A stretch of DNA of 64,000 bases from positions 56,392-120,391 of the forward strand of contig VWPU01013461.1 of assembly GCA_013398955.1 (NCBI GenBank), given 5' to 3'. Below are positions 61,101-64,000 of this stretch, one piece after another. Under the pieces are notes generated by a model. That model was not told the DNA's origin and ran no database searches. It saw only the letters and a program-made list of their open reading frames with translations. Origin of the DNA: Callaeas wilsoni. Its lineage: Eukaryota; Chordata; Aves; Passeriformes; Callaeidae. The stretch's first letter is position 1, and each line of letters starts with the position of its first letter. The translations under genes and the position numbers were made by a program.

Positions 61101-64000
61101 CAGTAATTCCTGAAGTATCAGTGTAAGCAATCAGCAGAAATCAGGAAAAAACCAATTTATTAATATTTGTTGTTGCTGCTGTTTAGGTTTAGTTAGTTTC
61201 ATTTTGAGTTGGTAGTTTTGATACACTGTAATTTCTTTGCTCATTAATATCCCATATACATTAAATACTGATTAAAACATAGCAATTGCTATGTTACTGT
61301 TGCATTAAATATAGCAAGTATGACAGCTTTTTGTTAACAGCTTTGTTATTGTGCCTTGAGCATTCCTGCTTATAAAGTGCACTTTTACCCATGTTCCATC
61401 CTTCATGGGGCTGTGCTCATTATTCATTGTTGCCTCTAATGTACCCGTGAAAGCAGCTCACTTTTTCTGCTCAAAATAAAGTGTATGGATCCCTGGCTAT
61501 TTATGATGGTGTGAACGTGGAGTCAACATGGAATGAAGTAACAGAGCAGGAAAATTCTTGCCCAACCAATACAGAGTGCAGCTTCTGCAGCCTCACCAGG
61601 ATTACCAAACTCCAGACTCAGAGAATCTGAAGTTTGGGCCAGAGTTGTGGCAGTTATTTTGCCACGTTATATCCAGGATGTGATGTGATCCCAAAATCTA
61701 GACCCAAGTTAAGGTAATATAATAACACAAAAATAAGAGGAGTAAATAGAACTTGCAGTAGTGAAGATGAAGGAGTATAACTTGAATGTGTATTGCTAAG
61801 TCGCTGCACCTGATTTTCAGGAACTGATGAGGGTTAATCTCAAATGAGCCAAATATTTTGGTGCCAAAACACCTTAAGTTCTGTTACAGGCATTCAGGTA
61901 TTAAATTCCTTTCAAAATTTGAGGTTTTGGCATAGTGATAGTTATTTGGAGATGCTTCTATTACTATGTAAAGGCGTGACTTGTAGTTGTGTTTTCTTTC
62001 CCTTTTTAGAAAGTAATGAACTGAATTCAGCAGACAAGTTCTCCAAGCCTAGCAGTGCTCAAGATATACCTCTCTTCATGTTTGCTAGAATTTAACAACC
62101 AGAAAGTGTGAACAGAGTGAATAGTTAGGGAAAGAGTAATGCTTAAAATGATATTAAGTTCTCCATTTCTAGGTTACTCTGAAATTCATTTGCCTCTTAG
62201 TTGAAGAAGTAGTTAAGAATGTGGATTGTATATTGAAGGGATGTTTTTATAAGCAGGAAAACCGGCGAGAATCTACTCTATTTGGTCTGTGGCAGTATAT
62301 TTCCAAGAAACTAGATTAGATATAATTATCTTGGGAGATTAGGCAACCCCCTTATCCCCATTAGTGTACTTACATAATATATGTTTTAATACTATCTCAC
62401 AGTAAGGCTACTGGTAAACCATAGGAGATATGCAAATTCTCAGTGTTGCCTTTTCTTTCTCAGAGGCACAGAAGAGATATCACTGTTCCTGGAGATACAG
62501 TTTTCTTTCTTGTCCTCTTTTTGGTATAGCTTATTATGGTCATGTGTAATTTTCCGGCAAGCTTGGCCTTGGGTGTTTGGTTGTTCTAAAGGAAAGAAAA
62601 AGGTGACTGTGAACAGCTGAGTGTTTTTCCATTCCTTGGAAGAGGGGTGTGCAGCTGATGATATCTGGTTGATTTGATGGTAGGAATCAGCAGTAGGAGG
62701 AGAAGATTCCTGATTTTATATGCTTTTTTTTCCTAGTGAAGGCAGGTGAGCTTCTGTGCAAAACCTGATATGCATGAGAGTGATATTGAATGTGTAAAGT
62801 TCCATGCTAATTTTAAGATTTCTGTATGGTGTTACCATTGTAATGATATGAACATTGTTGTTGATGTAAACATATTAGTAAAAGAGTCCATTAGGTTTTA
62901 GGATTCAAGAAACCACTCATTAAATCCTTTGAGCACAGCTCTTACTAGTTGTTTTAAAAAGGAAAACATTTTCTCCATGTCCCCATGAGTGCAACACTGT
63001 CAGAAACGTGTGAACTTCTTGAAATGTCTTTCAGTGGCTCAGTGGAAGATTTTACTTCTATTTTTATTTCTCTATGGTTGAACACTGTCAGTTTCAGTGA
63101 TCTGACAAACATGAGGACTTTGCAAGTGCTGCCTCCTTTTGTTTCAGCTTTCTTGCTAGAATATAACCTATTTAGAAGCTTCTGCTTCTGTTTTGATTTT
63201 GCTTTTTTTGTCTTGGGTTTTGTTTTTTTTTCATGTTTGAATCATGAATAAAATTTCTTGTATAAAATTAAAGTGTAAGAACCACTACCCAACACTGAAA
63301 CAAAACAAAAAAAAAGGCATTCGGGTTTAGTAATTCTTAATTTCTTGTATAAATTTTAGGTTGAATCTTTTCTTGTAAGGTACACACTTTCTGATATGGC
63401 CAATGGCAAAAATAGTGATAAAGAGGCTATTGGGATTAATCGTGTTGATCTGATGAGGGATGACTAATAAAATCTGTTTTGATTTAAAAAGCAGCAGCAA
63501 CAAAGCCCACAATAACAAAAAATAAACAAGAATTAACAAAAAAGCTATTTCTTTTTTTGTTGGCACATTTTGCTAATTCCGCTCCACCTTTGAATATCTA
63601 TTTGAAAAGCAATTCTTGGACATGCAGCCTTCTGTGGTGGGTACTTCCAGTAGGTATTTAGCTTAGAGAAGGTTTTCTCCCTCACTGAGCTCTGTGTGAG
63701 CTGAAGTTATTTTGAGCAGTCTGGATTGGCACAAGGTAAATCATTAATATTAATGCCTTTACAACTTTTGCATTTACAACTTCATGGATCCTTCTGGGGA
63801 GAAGTGCTGAAATCCAAGATCATGATTTTACCATGATAATCTTGAGCTTTGCATTCACAGAGATTGCGTGTGCATATTGAGGAAGCAGGCAAATTCTTGC
63901 AGAGTTGGACTGAACTTTTAAAACCATCTTGCTCTCTGAACTTCTCTGATAGGTCATAGTGTAGACATATCCTAGTGATATGTAGGGGTTTGGGTTCTTC
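58111..64000. other. Presumed intron continues; no gene seen
   Basis: T-runs lie at 58705-58719 and near 58856. An acceptor-like site at about 62008 (TTTCTTTCCCTTTTTAG) opens a 27-codon frame ending in TAA but has no AATAAA nearby. Another at about 62460 has a weak GTATAG donor. No interspersed repeat recognised. Confidence 0.4.

Noticed and set aside
62008..62095. Acceptor TTTCTTTCCCTTTTTAG with a 27-codon frame to TAA
   Set aside because: No AATAAA nearby, and phase incompatible with the 43163 donor.
1..64000. tRNA genes, CRISPR arrays, bacterial operons or phage modules
   Set aside because: No B-box (GGTTCGA) pattern, no regularly spaced repeats, no dense gene arrangement and no ribosome-binding sites were seen; the sequence is vertebrate.

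Overview
The window is AT-rich vertebrate nuclear DNA, almost certainly from a bird and probably a neoavian. The evidence is the set of interspersed repeats. Several copies of the avian CR1 LINE are readable, with the typical 3' sequence (TTGGAAGGGACC, GATCATCT) and short ATTCTG or ATTCTATG-type tails. There is also one solo LTR of an endogenous-retrovirus family I recognise from avian genomes. No bacterial, plasmid, phage or CRISPR-like structure is present, and most open frames are short chance frames or lie inside CR1.

Layout: 1-6 kb is unique sequence with an AT/CA microsatellite. A minus-strand CR1 piece lies at 6.05-7.02 kb. Unique sequence follows to a minus-strand solo LTR at 12.97-13.53 kb. 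Two minus-strand CR1 insertions lie at 15.97-16.11 and 16.41-18.97 kb; the larger still carries pieces from the ORF1 esterase through ORF2 to the 3' end. At 19.5-21.6 kb there is a run of exon-like segments with good splice sites and compatible phases, ending in a stop codon and an AATAAA; it is a candidate 3' end of an unidentified plus-strand gene. A short CR1 lies at 22.2-22.5 kb. From 22.5 to 33.4 kb there is unique sequence with simple repeats. A plus-strand CR1 with its RT core deleted lies at 33.48-34.90 kb, and a much older CR1 relic at 36.15-36.39 kb.

The best gene evidence is at 42.1-43.16 kb. A CpG-rich block of about 29 CpGs in 570 bp is followed by a strong splice acceptor, a 27-codon upstream ORF, and a 33-codon open frame that runs into a consensus splice donor (GAG/GTAAGAG). 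I read this as the promoter, 5' UTR and first coding exon of a plus-strand protein-coding gene whose product I could not identify. The remaining 21 kb would then be its first intron, apart from a GC-richer insert at about 57.6-58.1 kb that looks like a degraded retroelement.

I did not find a clearly novel biological system. The observations most worth testing are the promoter, uORF and first exon, and the phase-compatible exon chain near 19.5-21.4 kb.
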